This document shows, one piece after another, positions 7,819 through 15,636 of a DNA stretch of 36,223 nucleotides. Both the position numbers and the translations under genes were made by a program. The DNA comes from a bacterium (GTDB lineage: Bacteria > Pseudomonadota > Alphaproteobacteria > Acetobacterales > Acetobacteraceae), in NCBI GenBank assembly GCA_026224825.1, contig JAMFRO010000060.1, forward strand, positions 1 through 36,223. The letters are read 5' to 3'. The notes beneath the pieces were generated by a model. It did not search any database. It was not told the DNA's origin and saw only the letters and a program-made list of their open reading frames with translations. Within the stretch, counting starts at the first letter, position 1; each line of letters starts with the position of its first letter.

Positions 7819-8104
7819 AACCAATGGCGACCTCCTACCGCCCAATCTCTGCCGAAAGTAAGCCACTCGCCGTATGGGGGATGGAATGATCCATGACAAG
7901 GGAGCGCACGCGAAATTTCCCCCCTTCCCACAAACCGGCGTCTATCGCGACTCCTGCCCGAATCGGCCTCTGTCGATTAGTTGAGGTAGAACTTACTCCG
8001 CTGCCGCATGAAAAGAGCAAGCAGAAAATGTGGCTAGGTCACCGTCCAGCCGACCTGAGACATCATATTTACGCCTTTGGCCACCGGATCAAACTCGAGA
8101 GCCT

Positions 8105-8490
8105 CTAAAAGTTGAGTCCCTTCTCGTTCTGCCGCGTCGTGGCCGCGGCCTTCTGCGCCAGGTACTGCCGCTTCTTGGCCTCGGCCGCTTCCTCCGACCC
8201 GAAATTTGTCAGCGCGAACCTGACGTCCACCTCGCCGCCGTCGTCCTTGATGCCCGCCAGCAGACTCTGCCCCGAGGCCGGGCCCGGATACGCCTGGGCC
8301 TGCTCGATCGTGGTGCCCCATCTGCTACCATGCCCATCGTGCCCATGGCCGGTCGCTCGATCTTCTGGAATCCGTAGGCGTGCGTATTACTGCTTGATGG
8401 TGGCGAACAACGCGCCTGGGTCCGCCGCCCCCGGCAGGGGCTGACGCAGGTACAGGTGATGGCTCTTGTTGCCCATGAAGGCCTAGAGCG
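8105..8490 (-). pseudogene. Decayed paralogue of the secreted protein gene at 8523-9212
   Basis: Read on the minus strand, the last about 73 codons (8105-8325) give RWGTTIEQAQ... through KRQYLAQKAAATTRQNEKGLNF and a stop. This aligns along its length with the C-terminus of the next gene (SWGMSINDSA... LKKDFLAQAVQQQTGQSNKALNY). Further upstream, in another frame, HLYLRQPLPGAADPGALFATIKQ matches NLFLKQTLPAGTSLSDLLADMEK but runs into a stop codon. The N-terminal half and signal peptide are absent. It therefore looks like a tandem duplicate broken by at least one frameshift and a 5' truncation. The 7819-8104 stretch downstream of it, before the methyltransferase gene, holds no gene I can support and probably contains that operon's promoter. 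Confidence 0.75.
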
Positions 8491-8522
8491 ATTGGAGCGC
8501 TTTCAAATTGGCGAGGTTAGCG

Positions 8523-9212
8523 TCAGTAATTCAGCGCCTTGTTGCTCTGGCCCGTCTGCTGCTGGACGGCCTGCGCCAGAAAGTCCTTCTTCAGTTGCGC
8601 ATCGGCGGTCTCCACCGTGAAGTCGATCAAGAAGATGGAAACTTCCGGCTCACCGTCATTGTCGTCCATTTCCACCTTCAGCACCTGACCTGATTGTGGG
8701 TTCGACTCCAGTGCGCTGTCGTTAATACTCATGCCCCAGGATGCCGTAATAGAGCTGCTGTTACTCGGAACGTTGCCGCCCTGCTGCAAGTCCGTCGGCG
8801 AGCCATATTTCTTCTCCATGTCGGCAAGAAGATCAGAGAGACTGGTGCCGGCGGGCAACGTCTGCTTGAGGAACAAGTTGTAGACGCCACCGCCCTGCTT
8901 CGCAGAGGCGAAATCCGCAGAGAAGCACTCCTCGCCGCAGGAACCATCATCCTTCAGACGGTGCTCAATCAAACTCGGGTCGAGCTGCACATCGTGCCCG
9001 CCGGCATAACCATCGGTATCAAGCGTCTGCAGCTGCAGCTCAGGGTGTAGCTTGGCCACCGCATCCTCGCTCATGCCCAGGGAAATTCCGCGCACATCCA
9101 GACTAGCGGCGGAACTGCCGAACCAGCCTGCCTTAGCTGGCTGGGGGCACGAAAAGACAGCGAGCGTGACAAGAAATGCCACGGACGCGCGGCACGGGGA
9201 GACGATTTTCAT
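8523..9212 (-). CDS. Secreted hypothetical protein with signal peptide
   Basis: The 229-residue product starts with a clear Sec signal: MKIVSPCRAS, a hydrophobic stretch VAFLVTLAVF, and a likely cleavage after PAKA before GWFGSS. It is therefore probably periplasmic or exported. The mature part is mixed alpha/beta, with four Cys residues including a CGEEC pair that could form a disulphide. I do not recognise the family. The ATG at 9212 was chosen because it begins the signal peptide; upstream codons in the frame are not signal-like. A decayed second copy lies directly downstream, so the gene was duplicated in tandem. It follows the zinc-ribbon membrane protein gene on the same strand with a 44-bp gap and may share its transcript. 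Confidence 0.7.
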   Translation of the reverse strand: MKIVSPCRASVAFLVTLAVFSCPQPAKAGWFGSSAASLDVRGISLGMSEDAVAKLHPELQLQTLDTDGYAGGHDVQLDPSLIEHRLKDDGSCGEECFSADFASAKQGGGVYNLFLKQTLPAGTSLSDLLADMEKKYGSPTDLQQGGNVPSNSSSITASWGMSINDSALESNPQSGQVLKVEMDDNDGEPEVSIFLIDFTVETADAQLKKDFLAQAVQQQTGQSNKALNY

Positions 9213-9256
9213 GATGGATTTCTCAAGGAGTGAATGCCAGGATAGGGAGCAATCGG

Positions 9257-9898
9257 TCAGGCCGCAGACACCGGCTGATCGAATTCGTAATGGCAGAAGC
9301 GGCACACCGTGGCCGCGCCCTTGAGCGTCTCCGCACATTTCGGGCAGGTTTTTGATGCGGGCGCCGCCGACAGTTCTTCGCACGGCGCAACAGGGCCTGT
9401 AACCAGGCCGAAGCCAAACTGCGGAAACCGCATCATGAGCCCCGAGAAGGCGATTAGCAGACAACCAACCCCGGTGGTCCAAAGTCCCCCACCGGCGTCG
9501 GTCTCCACGTTTACACCGAAACCGTTCACCAGTTGGCTCGTATAGGCATCGAATACCGTCCATCCGAGGAACCAGAACCCCGCGTAGATCGCGAGGTTCG
9601 CCGATGCGATGGTGCCAGAATTCCAGTAGCGGATGGCCGCAACCACGGCCGCAATGGCAGCCATCAATAGCACCGGGTCACTCTGGATCACCAGATTGCC
9701 TGAGATGCCGAACAGCAGTTGCGGCGACGAAAGGGCCGGCATGAACATCGACGCCAGCACCATGAGGCCGCCGACTGCAATGATGATGACAGGTGCCAGA
9801 TGGCGCTGTAGGGCACGGCCCCCGTTCGGTGGTTCGATATTGTCCTTACCTGTTATAAGATTTCGGAAATTTTTCACCGCAGTACCCAGCCAGCCCAT
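9257..9898 (-). CDS. Membrane protein with C-terminal zinc ribbon
   Basis: The 213-residue product has about four hydrophobic segments (for example HLAPVIIIAVGGLMVLASM, PVLLMAAIAAVVAAI, LAIYAGFWFLGWTVF, TTGVGCLLIAFSGLMM). It ends in a cytosolic-type zinc ribbon with two CxxC pairs: CPKCAETL and CRFCHYEF. Zinc ribbons on small membrane proteins are common and do not define a function. The ATG at 9898 has a G-run about 5 bases upstream; an ATG at 9910 is the alternative. A TATAAT box lies at 9913-9918 on this strand. The gene is divergent from the XRE regulator gene, which may control both. Confidence 0.7.
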   Translation of the reverse strand: MGWLGTAVKNFRNLITGKDNIEPPNGGRALQRHLAPVIIIAVGGLMVLASMFMPALSSPQLLFGISGNLVIQSDPVLLMAAIAAVVAAIRYWNSGTIASANLAIYAGFWFLGWTVFDAYTSQLVNGFGVNVETDAGGGLWTTGVGCLLIAFSGLMMRFPQFGFGLVTGPVAPCEELSAAPASKTCPKCAETLKGAATVCRFCHYEFDQPVSAA

Positions 9899-9912
9899 GA
9901 TAGCCCCCATTA

Positions 9913-9918
9913 ATTATA
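9913..9918 (-). promoter_or_regulatory. Candidate -10 box for the membrane protein gene
   Basis: A perfect TATAAT lies on the minus strand about 15 bases upstream of the ATG at 9898, inside the 59-72 bp divergent region shared with the XRE gene. No good -35 box is evident, so activation or regulation by the XRE protein is possible. The closeness supports the 9898 start over 9910. Confidence 0.45.
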
Positions 9919-9969
9919 GCACCATTATGCGTGGATTAATCGGCCTTCGCAATATGTCCTCGCGCCATC

Positions 9970-10233
9970 ATGAGCGCGAGAGAAAACGTGGCAAAAAACA
10001 TGCGGCGACTGCGCGTAGAGCGCGGCGTATCGCAGGAGGCATTCGCCGATCTTGCGGGCATCGACCGCACCTATGTCAGCCGGCTGGAGCGCAAGCTGGA
10101 GAACCCGACCGTCACCGTCTTGGAGAGGATCGCGACGGCGCTTGGGGTGGAAATCGCCGCGCTGGTTGCCGACCCCGGGCCGACGGATGCCAAGCCGCCA
10201 TCCCTGCCCGCGGGGCGGAAGAAGAAAACCTAA
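9970..10233 (+). CDS. XRE-family HTH transcriptional regulator
   Basis: The 87-residue product is almost entirely a Cro/C1-type helix-turn-helix: NMRRLRVERGVSQEAFADLA, then IDRTYVSRLERKLENPTVTVLERIATALGVE. The second helix-turn-helix element (SQEAFADLAGIDRTYVSRLE) is canonical. A basic tail GRKKKT follows. Such small regulators control lysogeny-like genes in integrative elements or restriction-modification cargo. It is divergent from the membrane protein gene at 9257-9898 and convergent with the AlpA-like gene. Its target is unknown; the palindrome at 457-474 or the iteron-like sites are possible but unproven targets. Confidence 0.88.
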   Translation: MSARENVAKNMRRLRVERGVSQEAFADLAGIDRTYVSRLERKLENPTVTVLERIATALGVEIAALVADPGPTDAKPPSLPAGRKKKT

Positions 10234-10257
10234 GCGAGCCGACATATTCAGCCCCGT

Positions 10258-10620
10258 CTATCGGCCAGCCAGTTTCTGTAAGCTGCTATAGCGGACCAAC
10301 CGGCGCTTGCCTATTTGGACGGTTTCCAATGCACCACTGCTGATGAGTAAATAGACGTATGAGTTGCTTATGCCGATCAGCCTGCGCGCCTCTTTTATGG
10401 AGACCAGCATAGGGACTGGCTGCTTATCGGCCCCATCCGGTGGCATCTGCTCGGGCATCGTACGCGGCGGCGCAGCCTGTACCTCTTCAGCCACCTGGTG
10501 CGGGTGGGACGTTATATCTTCTAGGAGATCGAGAACCTGCCGCAGTTGGGAAAACACTTCCCGTATGCGCGGATCGCCTCGCTTCATCTGTCGCCGCTGA
10601 AAATCGCCCAGACCACGCAT
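10258..10620 (-). CDS. AlpA/excisionase-like HTH DNA-binding protein
   Basis: The 120-residue product has a C-terminal winged helix-turn-helix of the MerR/AlpA/excisionase type (residues about 70-118): LVSIKEARRLIGISNSYVYL, then a recognition-helix region and a wing with IGKRRLVRYSSL. The N-terminal half is charged and probably a helical extension, not recognised. Members of this family act as excisionases or as activators of integrase genes in P4-like elements. It converges on the XRE gene, with 24 bp between stops. It lies about 5 kb from the integrase, so its role in excision is inferred from the fold alone. A second member lies at 15268-15492. Confidence 0.8.
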   Translation of the reverse strand: MRGLGDFQRRQMKRGDPRIREVFSQLRQVLDLLEDITSHPHQVAEEVQAAPPRTMPEQMPPDGADKQPVPMLVSIKEARRLIGISNSYVYLLISSGALETVQIGKRRLVRYSSLQKLAGR

Positions 10621-11423
10621 GACGCGAATATGGTGAACTCATGTTTGGCGACAACCCTCGGCAAATCGAAAGCTTGCAAAACTGCCTCCTCGAAATAACC
10701 GGGCTTCTGCACCGACACGCGAATAGCGCCACGTTCGCGCTCCAAAACCATGGGGAGGCATAGGGGTCGCTGGAAACTCTGCACCGATCCCCCTTATTCC
10801 CCCCTATGCTATCTGTGGGCATTTGAACCGTGCCCCCTGCCAAAAAGGGTAGAACTGTAGCCACCGAATCGATCAGTGTGACCCTTCGTAAAGCTGCTTA
10901 AAATAATTTTGCACCGTCGCAAAATAAGGACTTGCACAATCGATTCATTGTGGGTAAACGCCCCATCCTTGCTGAGGTCGGCAGCGCCACCTCAGTAGAA
11001 GCGGGGAATGTGCATTCGTTTTTTGTGAAGGAATAGAGTTACGCCAGGTGGCATAAGGTGCAGCGTCGAGAGACAGCGCGCTAGACACATTCATCGGATA
11101 TCACCCTCGGGTACTCCGATAACCCATGTCGCGGCAAAGGCCGACAGACATGGCCTCCAAATCGCCGAAACTAGCGCGGGTCATTTGATCCTGCGCCCAA
11201 CGAACGCGATGGCTTCCCTGAGCGAATCAGGTGTGTGTGGGACCGACAATAACGGTCCGGTGATAGACAGGATGCGACAATTTAATTGCCATTTGTCTCG
11301 TCACTAGAGGATCCCAGCAAGCCGTATGCTTGTCAGGGGTGGGATGACAGATGCAGCCATTGGCTGCGAGCCTGCATCAGGAAATGCAAAACGTTTCATC
11401 TCTCACACGAAAGGTCCAGTCAA
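10621..11423. other. Long intergenic region upstream of the primase/helicase gene, candidate replication or regulatory region
   Basis: About 800 bp hold no strongly supported gene. A short minus-strand frame (10584-10784, MVLERERGAIRVSVQKPG...) has protein-like composition but no ribosome site, and I do not call it. The region carries CCCCTATGC-type motifs in opposite orientations at 10753-10809. The sequence from 10880 to 11000 is relatively AT-rich (for example aaaataattttgc near 10900). An origin next to the replication gene is plausible, but only the motifs and composition support it. Confidence 0.45.
10753..10809. repeat. Iteron-like CCCCTATGC motifs, site 1 (inverted pair)
   Basis: The minus strand reads ACCCCTATGCCTCCCC around 10755-10770. 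The plus strand reads CCCCCCTATGC at 10799-10809, preceded by the related CCCCCTTATTCC. The same motif recurs at 562-573, 13488-13533 and 15502-15545, all between genes of the island. Confidence 0.5.
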
Positions 11424-13367
11424 ATGGGTCACGACGAAACACGCCCACCCATCTTCAACTTTCCCCCTCATCCCAACGATCGCGTGCTGCTTGAGATTGA
11501 TAAGGCTGACCTGCCAATCTCTGCATCTAATCTGGGGTTAATTCTCAGCCAGCATCCTGACCTCTTTTATCGCGCAGGTGTCATTGTTCACTTGCAGAAT
11601 GATGCTCAAATCGGGCGCAAGGTGATTGTGGAGGTCAAAGGGCCGCAGTTGAAGAATTTGGCTCATCAGGTCTGCCGCCCATTCTATCCGAAGAAGCAAT
11701 CTGACGGCTCGATCGTCGATAACTTCGTGAACCTCCCTACCGAGGTGGCGAATTTGTGCATGGCACAGAACAACAGCAACGTTTTCCGGCATCTGGACGG
11801 GATTACGTCGACGCCCGTTCTGAGGACCTGTGGCGCAATCCGCTCGCATGATGGTTATGACGAAGAGACCAGGCTCTATTGCCATAATGTGCCGCGGGTT
11901 TCACTGAGCGAAAGCCCCACGTTAACGGAAGCGCAAGCTGCGCTGGCCCAGATTCGCTCGGCGTTTAAGACCTTCGCATTCGAAGACTCAATTCGAATCC
12001 AGGTACCCGGTAGCAATGTGACGGTCGTCGACCTCAATTCGCCACCAGGGCTCGACGAGAGTTCGTTTCTGACCGGTCTGATGACCAGCGTCTGTAGATC
12101 ATGCTTCGATACGGCACCGGCGCTTCTCTTCAGCGCACCTGCTTTTTCCGGCGCCGGCGCGGGGAAGGGCAAACTCGTTCGCGCGGTTACCTGGATTGCA
12201 TTCGGTATCCAGCCTCGTGCGATAGCAGCTGGCCCAAACGTTGAGGAACTGGACAAGCGCCTAGCGGCGGAGTTGATTTCTGGCGGACCGGTCGTGTTTG
12301 TAGACAATGTCAACAACGCAAACTTGAATTCCGATATGCTTGCCTCGGTTATCACTGAAAAACCCGCGTACATCAGGATACTGGGTCTGACGAAAACCGT
12401 GCCTTTGAATTCGTCAGCCATGATCATGGTGACGGGGAATGGCATTCGTATTTCGGGGGATTTGGTCCGCCGCTTCATCGAAGTAAAGCTCAACGCGGGA
12501 ATTGAAAATCCGGAAAGCCGTGCTTTCGGTGGAGATTTCGATGCCGAAATCGTACACAACAGAATTCCGCTACTGGAGGCCGTGCTCACGATTTGGCGGT
12601 GGGGCATCCTTATGGGTGATGCACTACCCGCGGGCATGCCCCTTGGCAGCTTCACACAGTGGTCGCGCAAAGTACGTGACCCGCTCGTCGCGCTGGGGTG
12701 CCGCGACGTTGTCGACCGCCTCGCAGAGTCCAGGCAGAAGGATTCCCAGCGGTCGGCGACGCGGGAGTTTTTAGAAACGTGGTGGGCGTTTCACGGCGAT
12801 GCTGCGCTTGCGGTGAAGGATGTGCATGAGGACGTCAAGCATGTCTTAGCGCCGACGGGCCAGAGCCGTCAGGCACTTGCCAGCCGTCTGCAGGGCATGG
12901 ACAAGATGGCCATGGCAGGTTTCACGTTTACTGTGGTCAGGCCCGTTGGTTTTTGGACGCCTGATAAATATCAGGTAACGCGGGACGACGGCGAAGCCGC
13001 ACCACCCCGTAAGATCGGCCCTCGCCCGTTATCTCGTGACATTTATGGATCTTTGGGGAATCAGCGCGGACTGCCAATAGAAGACGATCATGACCCGACC
13101 GCGAACGACCCCGAATACCTGTACGCTTGCATCAGGGGCGAGCCTCAGAACGCGATCGATGACGATATCGATCCAACTGCTGAGACCCTCGAGCGTCTGG
13201 CGGACTGGTTGCAGTCAGACTACTACAGCACGCACGATGCTGATCGCGAGGACGACGCGATAGACTGGCTCGCGGAAGCACGCCTCGTAAAGGCCCGCCG
13301 GGACAAAACCGATGCTGCGGGCCAGATCGACGAGACCGGTCCGCCGCAGGCGTTTGAAGACCGGTAG
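11424..13367 (+). CDS. Primase/helicase-like replication ATPase
   Basis: The 647-residue product resembles the large replication ATPases of satellite-like integrative elements. An N-terminal unknown region contains CHNVPRVSLS. It is followed by a P-loop domain: SGAGAGKGKLV (about 240-252), a Walker B-like GPVVFVDNVNN (about 289-299), a sensor-1-like MIMVTGNG and an arginine pair in DLVRRFIEVKL. The P-loop has Gly where Ser/Thr normally follows GK, which I note as unusual. The C-terminus is acidic (DDHDPT, DDDIDPTAE) and looks disordered. ATG 11424 was chosen because GAAAGG lies about 10 bases upstream and the earlier in-frame codons give Cys-rich, non-protein-like sequence. The likely job is autonomous replication of the excised element. 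Confidence 0.68.
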   Translation: MGHDETRPPIFNFPPHPNDRVLLEIDKADLPISASNLGLILSQHPDLFYRAGVIVHLQNDAQIGRKVIVEVKGPQLKNLAHQVCRPFYPKKQSDGSIVDNFVNLPTEVANLCMAQNNSNVFRHLDGITSTPVLRTCGAIRSHDGYDEETRLYCHNVPRVSLSESPTLTEAQAALAQIRSAFKTFAFEDSIRIQVPGSNVTVVDLNSPPGLDESSFLTGLMTSVCRSCFDTAPALLFSAPAFSGAGAGKGKLVRAVTWIAFGIQPRAIAAGPNVEELDKRLAAELISGGPVVFVDNVNNANLNSDMLASVITEKPAYIRILGLTKTVPLNSSAMIMVTGNGIRISGDLVRRFIEVKLNAGIENPESRAFGGDFDAEIVHNRIPLLEAVLTIWRWGILMGDALPAGMPLGSFTQWSRKVRDPLVALGCRDVVDRLAESRQKDSQRSATREFLETWWAFHGDAALAVKDVHEDVKHVLAPTGQSRQALASRLQGMDKMAMAGFTFTVVRPVGFWTPDKYQVTRDDGEAAPPRKIGPRPLSRDIYGSLGNQRGLPIEDDHDPTANDPEYLYACIRGEPQNAIDDDIDPTAETLERLADWLQSDYYSTHDADREDDAIDWLAEARLVKARRDKTDAAGQIDETGPPQAFEDR

Positions 13368-13387
13368 ATCTAAGCTCGGGTTGCGAG

Positions 13388-13414
13388 GAGCGGCAGTTAT
13401 TTCGACTGCCGCTC
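13388..13414 (+). terminator. Hairpin after the replication gene, probable terminator
   Basis: GAGCGGCAG and CTGCCGCTC form a perfect 9-bp stem with a 9-nt loop, 20 bp after the stop codon. Tatttc follows, a short T-rich tail. A Rho-independent terminator is likely, though the U-tract is weak. Confidence 0.6.
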
Positions 13415-13487
13415 TATTTCTGGACGCTCGCAAAGCGGCCGCCGACCGCCGTTTTTCGTTGGCGCTCTCTGTCCGTGAACGCTCAGG

Positions 13488-13533
13488 CCATAGGGGGTTA
13501 TAGAGCCAGGCCCGTTGCCCCTATGACCCCCAT
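13488..13533. repeat. Iteron-like motifs, site 2
   Basis: The minus strand reads AACCCCCTATGGCC and the plus strand reads GCCCCTATGACCCCCATGC, so two CCCCnATG units lie in tandem and one is inverted. The site lies in the 13415-13756 gap, in which I see no supported gene. This is the clearest of the island's four sites. Confidence 0.5.
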
Positions 13534-13756
13534 GCTTGATCGCCGGTAGCATCAACCGTGGGAGCGGAACGAGCGCGACTCATATGGGCGTCACATTTGT
13601 CTTTATCGCGTATGACCGCGAACAACGTGGCCGGCGCCGCTAGGTCAGCCTGCGCGCGGCGCGACACCGCGGCCCAGTGCGTCACCAGCAACGGGCGCAC
13701 CGTGACCTACCTGGCCATCGACATGATCCCAGGCCGAGTCCCTGCGGCCCTGGGGT

Positions 13757-14005
13757 ATGCTGGCCGAGACTGGCGATGCTGCAGTCGGCGATGCAACAGG
13801 CATCGAGGGCACAGGGGGCATCGAGCCTGACGGCCTAGGCGCCTTTATCCGGCTCGGTATCCTCGGCGCCAATGATGGCTGGTCGATAACGCAGCTTCTG
13901 GCCGAAGCCCAGGCACGTTTCGTCGCCGAGCTTGCCCGCACGGGTGCGACGGAGATCGAAGCGATTTTCGGACGATTGATCCACGTGGCGGGCGTGCGGG
14001 CCTAG
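13757..14005 (+). CDS. Small hypothetical protein, partial paralogue of the 14439 gene
   Basis: The 82-residue product contains DGLGAFIRLGILGANDGWSI followed by TQLLAEAQARFVAELA. This aligns with DGFGTLVRYGTSCTAPSGWT and IRQLICVVQARLAAEHA in the gene at 14439-15059. The two genes therefore share a domain of about 45 residues. The N-terminus here is Gly/Ala-rich with no clear ribosome site, and a stop at 13724 closes the frame upstream, so it may be a truncated or decayed copy rather than a working gene. A strong hairpin follows at 14077-14112. No function is known to me. Confidence 0.5.
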   Translation: MLAETGDAAVGDATGIEGTGGIEPDGLGAFIRLGILGANDGWSITQLLAEAQARFVAELARTGATEIEAIFGRLIHVAGVRA

Positions 14006-14076
14006 CCCCTCAAGCGCATGTGATTCTCCCGCCGTGGCCGCTGGCCGGGACATTCGTTCATCAATCCCACCACCAA

Positions 14077-14112
14077 GCAGAAAGCCCCGTCCTCACCCGC
14101 GGGGCTTTCTGC
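14077..14112 (+). terminator. Perfect 13-bp hairpin between small unknown genes
   Basis: GCAGAAAGCCCCG pairs perfectly with CGGGGCTTTCTGC around a 10-nt loop, followed by gttttgg. It ends the transcript of the 13757 gene and lies 18 bp before the next ATG. The bidirectional form (A-rich left, T-rich right) is typical of Rho-independent terminators. Confidence 0.75.
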
Positions 14113-14130
14113 GTTTTGGAGACCGTAAAC

Positions 14131-14442
14131 ATGCAAGAAAACGTGGAGACCTTGGAGGCGCTGCTCTTGCGCTATTCAGACATTGAAAAGCTACCCGAGG
14201 TGCAACGCGTCAAATTTGCCGAGGCCGTACGCACCGGCGAAGACCCGCTCCAAATCCTCAAGTACCTAGCCACCGTCGGCATCGAGGTGAAGGCGCCGGT
14301 CGACTTGTTCCGTCTCAATGACGATCCTAACGAAGAGGAGCTCGTCTGCTTCTGGATTCCTGAGGGCGTGGCAGCAGCAATCAGCAGCGATGACCTTTGG
14401 CTGGTGTTCGAGATCGATGATGCCGGGAGTGCCGCGCCATGA
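14131..14442 (+). CDS. Small acidic hypothetical protein
   Basis: The 103-residue product is acidic and soluble, with helical N-terminal half (VETLEALLLRYSDIEKLPEV) and a beta-rich second half (ELVCFWIPEGVA, LWLVFEIDD). The family is not recognised. The ATG at 14131 has TTGGAG about 10 bases upstream, and earlier in-frame codons overlap the terminator hairpin. It overlaps the start of the next gene by four bases (ATGA), so the two are translationally coupled and probably act together. Confidence 0.7.
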   Translation: MQENVETLEALLLRYSDIEKLPEVQRVKFAEAVRTGEDPLQILKYLATVGIEVKAPVDLFRLNDDPNEEELVCFWIPEGVAAAISSDDLWLVFEIDDAGSAAP

Positions 14443-15059
14443 TCGACTTCGACGAAAAATCCATCGTGGCTGTGCGCCGTACCGCAGACGATCAACGCTT
14501 CGTCTTGTTCACAAACACTGACGTACTCGCTCATTGGGGGCAGCGCTTCTGGGGCGTGGTGCTGGACACCGGCGGCGACGGGTTCGGCACGCTGGTGCGC
14601 TACGGCACCAGCTGTACGGCGCCCAGCGGCTGGACGATCCGGCAGTTGATATGCGTGGTGCAAGCGCGCTTAGCCGCTGAACACGCACGGGCGCCAGAGG
14701 CCGGTGGGCTTGCCGTTCTGGAAGCCCTCGGCGTTGCCGTCAGGCAGATGCCCGAAGGCGACGTGCTGGGCAACGGCGTCAGCTTCGAACCAGGCGGGCC
14801 TATACCCGCATCACCCTACCGCTGGTCCGTTGCGCGCTGCGGCGATCTGGCGTTGCCGCTCTGCCCCGACGCAGAAAGCTTACAGGAAGGAATCGCGCCA
14901 GAACTTTTGCTGATCGTGGTCGACCAGGCGCTAAAGGAGTGGAGCGATCGGGCACCGTATCTGCGGTGCCTCTGGTCCTGCCGGAACGCCGTGCGCGATG
15001 CCCTGGCCGCCGAGATGCGCCGTGTGCGGATCGTTCGGGGTAAGGCACCGCCGGCGTAG
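14439..15059 (+). CDS. Hypothetical protein sharing a domain with the 13757 product
   Basis: The 206-residue product has an N-terminal domain (1-85) with FVLFTNTDVLAHWGQRFWGV and GWTIRQLICVVQARLAAEHA, the part also found in the 82-residue protein upstream. A second domain (about 120-195) contains four Cys residues. No catalytic motif or membrane segment is recognised. Translation is coupled to the 103-residue gene through an ATGA overlap. Small paired accessory genes of this kind sit between replication and integration modules in many satellite-like elements; no function can be assigned. Confidence 0.7.
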   Translation: MIDFDEKSIVAVRRTADDQRFVLFTNTDVLAHWGQRFWGVVLDTGGDGFGTLVRYGTSCTAPSGWTIRQLICVVQARLAAEHARAPEAGGLAVLEALGVAVRQMPEGDVLGNGVSFEPGGPIPASPYRWSVARCGDLALPLCPDAESLQEGIAPELLLIVVDQALKEWSDRAPYLRCLWSCRNAVRDALAAEMRRVRIVRGKAPPA

Positions 15060-15100
15060 CTGCGTCTGCCTTTCCAAACCAAAGAAACGCCAACGTAAAA

Positions 15101-15126
15101 CGCCAGGTGGGTGCGCCCACCTGGCG
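15101..15126. terminator. Perfect 11-bp hairpin between the unknown genes and the excisionase-like gene
   Basis: CGCCAGGTGGG and CCCACCTGGCG pair perfectly around a 4-nt loop, 41 bp after the 14439-15059 stop codon. On the plus strand there is no U-tract; on the minus strand TTTTACGTT follows. It most likely ends the upstream plus-strand transcript, but it could act in either direction. Confidence 0.55.
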
Positions 15127-15267
15127 CTTATGCGTGTGACGTGGAAGCTGGCCACCGACCCGGGGCAAAAATCTCAGCCGGGGACCATGGGGGATCTCTG
15201 AACAAAATATTGGGTGAAGCCGGCGGCATCTCCGCCCCCGGCGCCCGAAGCAAGAGAGACACCCTGC

Positions 15268-15492
15268 ATGGACGACAAACAAGCCGAAGCTGGCGAGACA
15301 GCGCGCCACTTGCTCACCCCGGCGGCAGCGGCCGAATATCTCGGCGTCTCCGAGAAGGCTATGGAGAACTGGCGCGGCACCGGCTCCGGCCCGACCTTCA
15401 TCAAGCTCAGCCCCAAGTGCATCCGCTACAACCGCGACGACCTCGACGCGCACATCTGGGCCAACCGGAAGCGCAGCACGGCCGAAGCGTAG
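15268..15492 (+). CDS. AlpA/excisionase-family HTH protein upstream of the integrase
   Basis: The 74-residue product is one MerR-like winged helix-turn-helix: HLLTPAAAAEYLGVSEKAME, then NWRGTGSGPTFIKLS and IRYNRDDLDAHIWANRK. This is the standard layout of small AlpA/excisionase-type proteins, with a Trp in the wing turn. The ATG at 15268 has an AGAGAG about 10 bases upstream. It lies 144 bp before the integrase gene on the same strand, which fits a directionality factor that binds the attachment site and promotes excision. That role is inferred from family and position. Confidence 0.85.
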   Translation: MDDKQAEAGETARHLLTPAAAAEYLGVSEKAMENWRGTGSGPTFIKLSPKCIRYNRDDLDAHIWANRKRSTAEA

Positions 15493-15501
15493 CCGCGCCC
15501 C

Positions 15502-15545
15502 ATTGGGGGTCATCGGGCCAGCAGACCCACACCCCTATGCCCCCG
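15502..15545. repeat. Iteron-like motifs, site 3, in front of the integrase
   Basis: The plus strand reads ACCCCTATGCCCCCGATGC (two tandem units) and the minus strand reads ATGACCCCCAATGGGG (one inverted unit). The site lies between the excisionase-like gene and the integrase. It has the same layout as site 2 at 13488-13533. Confidence 0.5.
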
Positions 15546-15636
15546 ATGCATTCGTACTCGCCGCACGGCACCCGCCTCTCGGCCTCAGTGCCTCACTAAC
15601 CCCTCCCCCCAACCATCGTTATCAAAAAGGACCGTC

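Noticed and set aside
10584..10751. Short minus-strand gene overlapping the AlpA-like start
   Set aside because: It has some protein-like composition but no ribosome site, overlaps its neighbour and has no recognised family; left as a note only.
13558..13830. Plus-strand small frame before the 13757 gene
   Set aside because: No ribosome site and low-complexity Ala/Arg composition; a relation to the 14439 product could not be shown.
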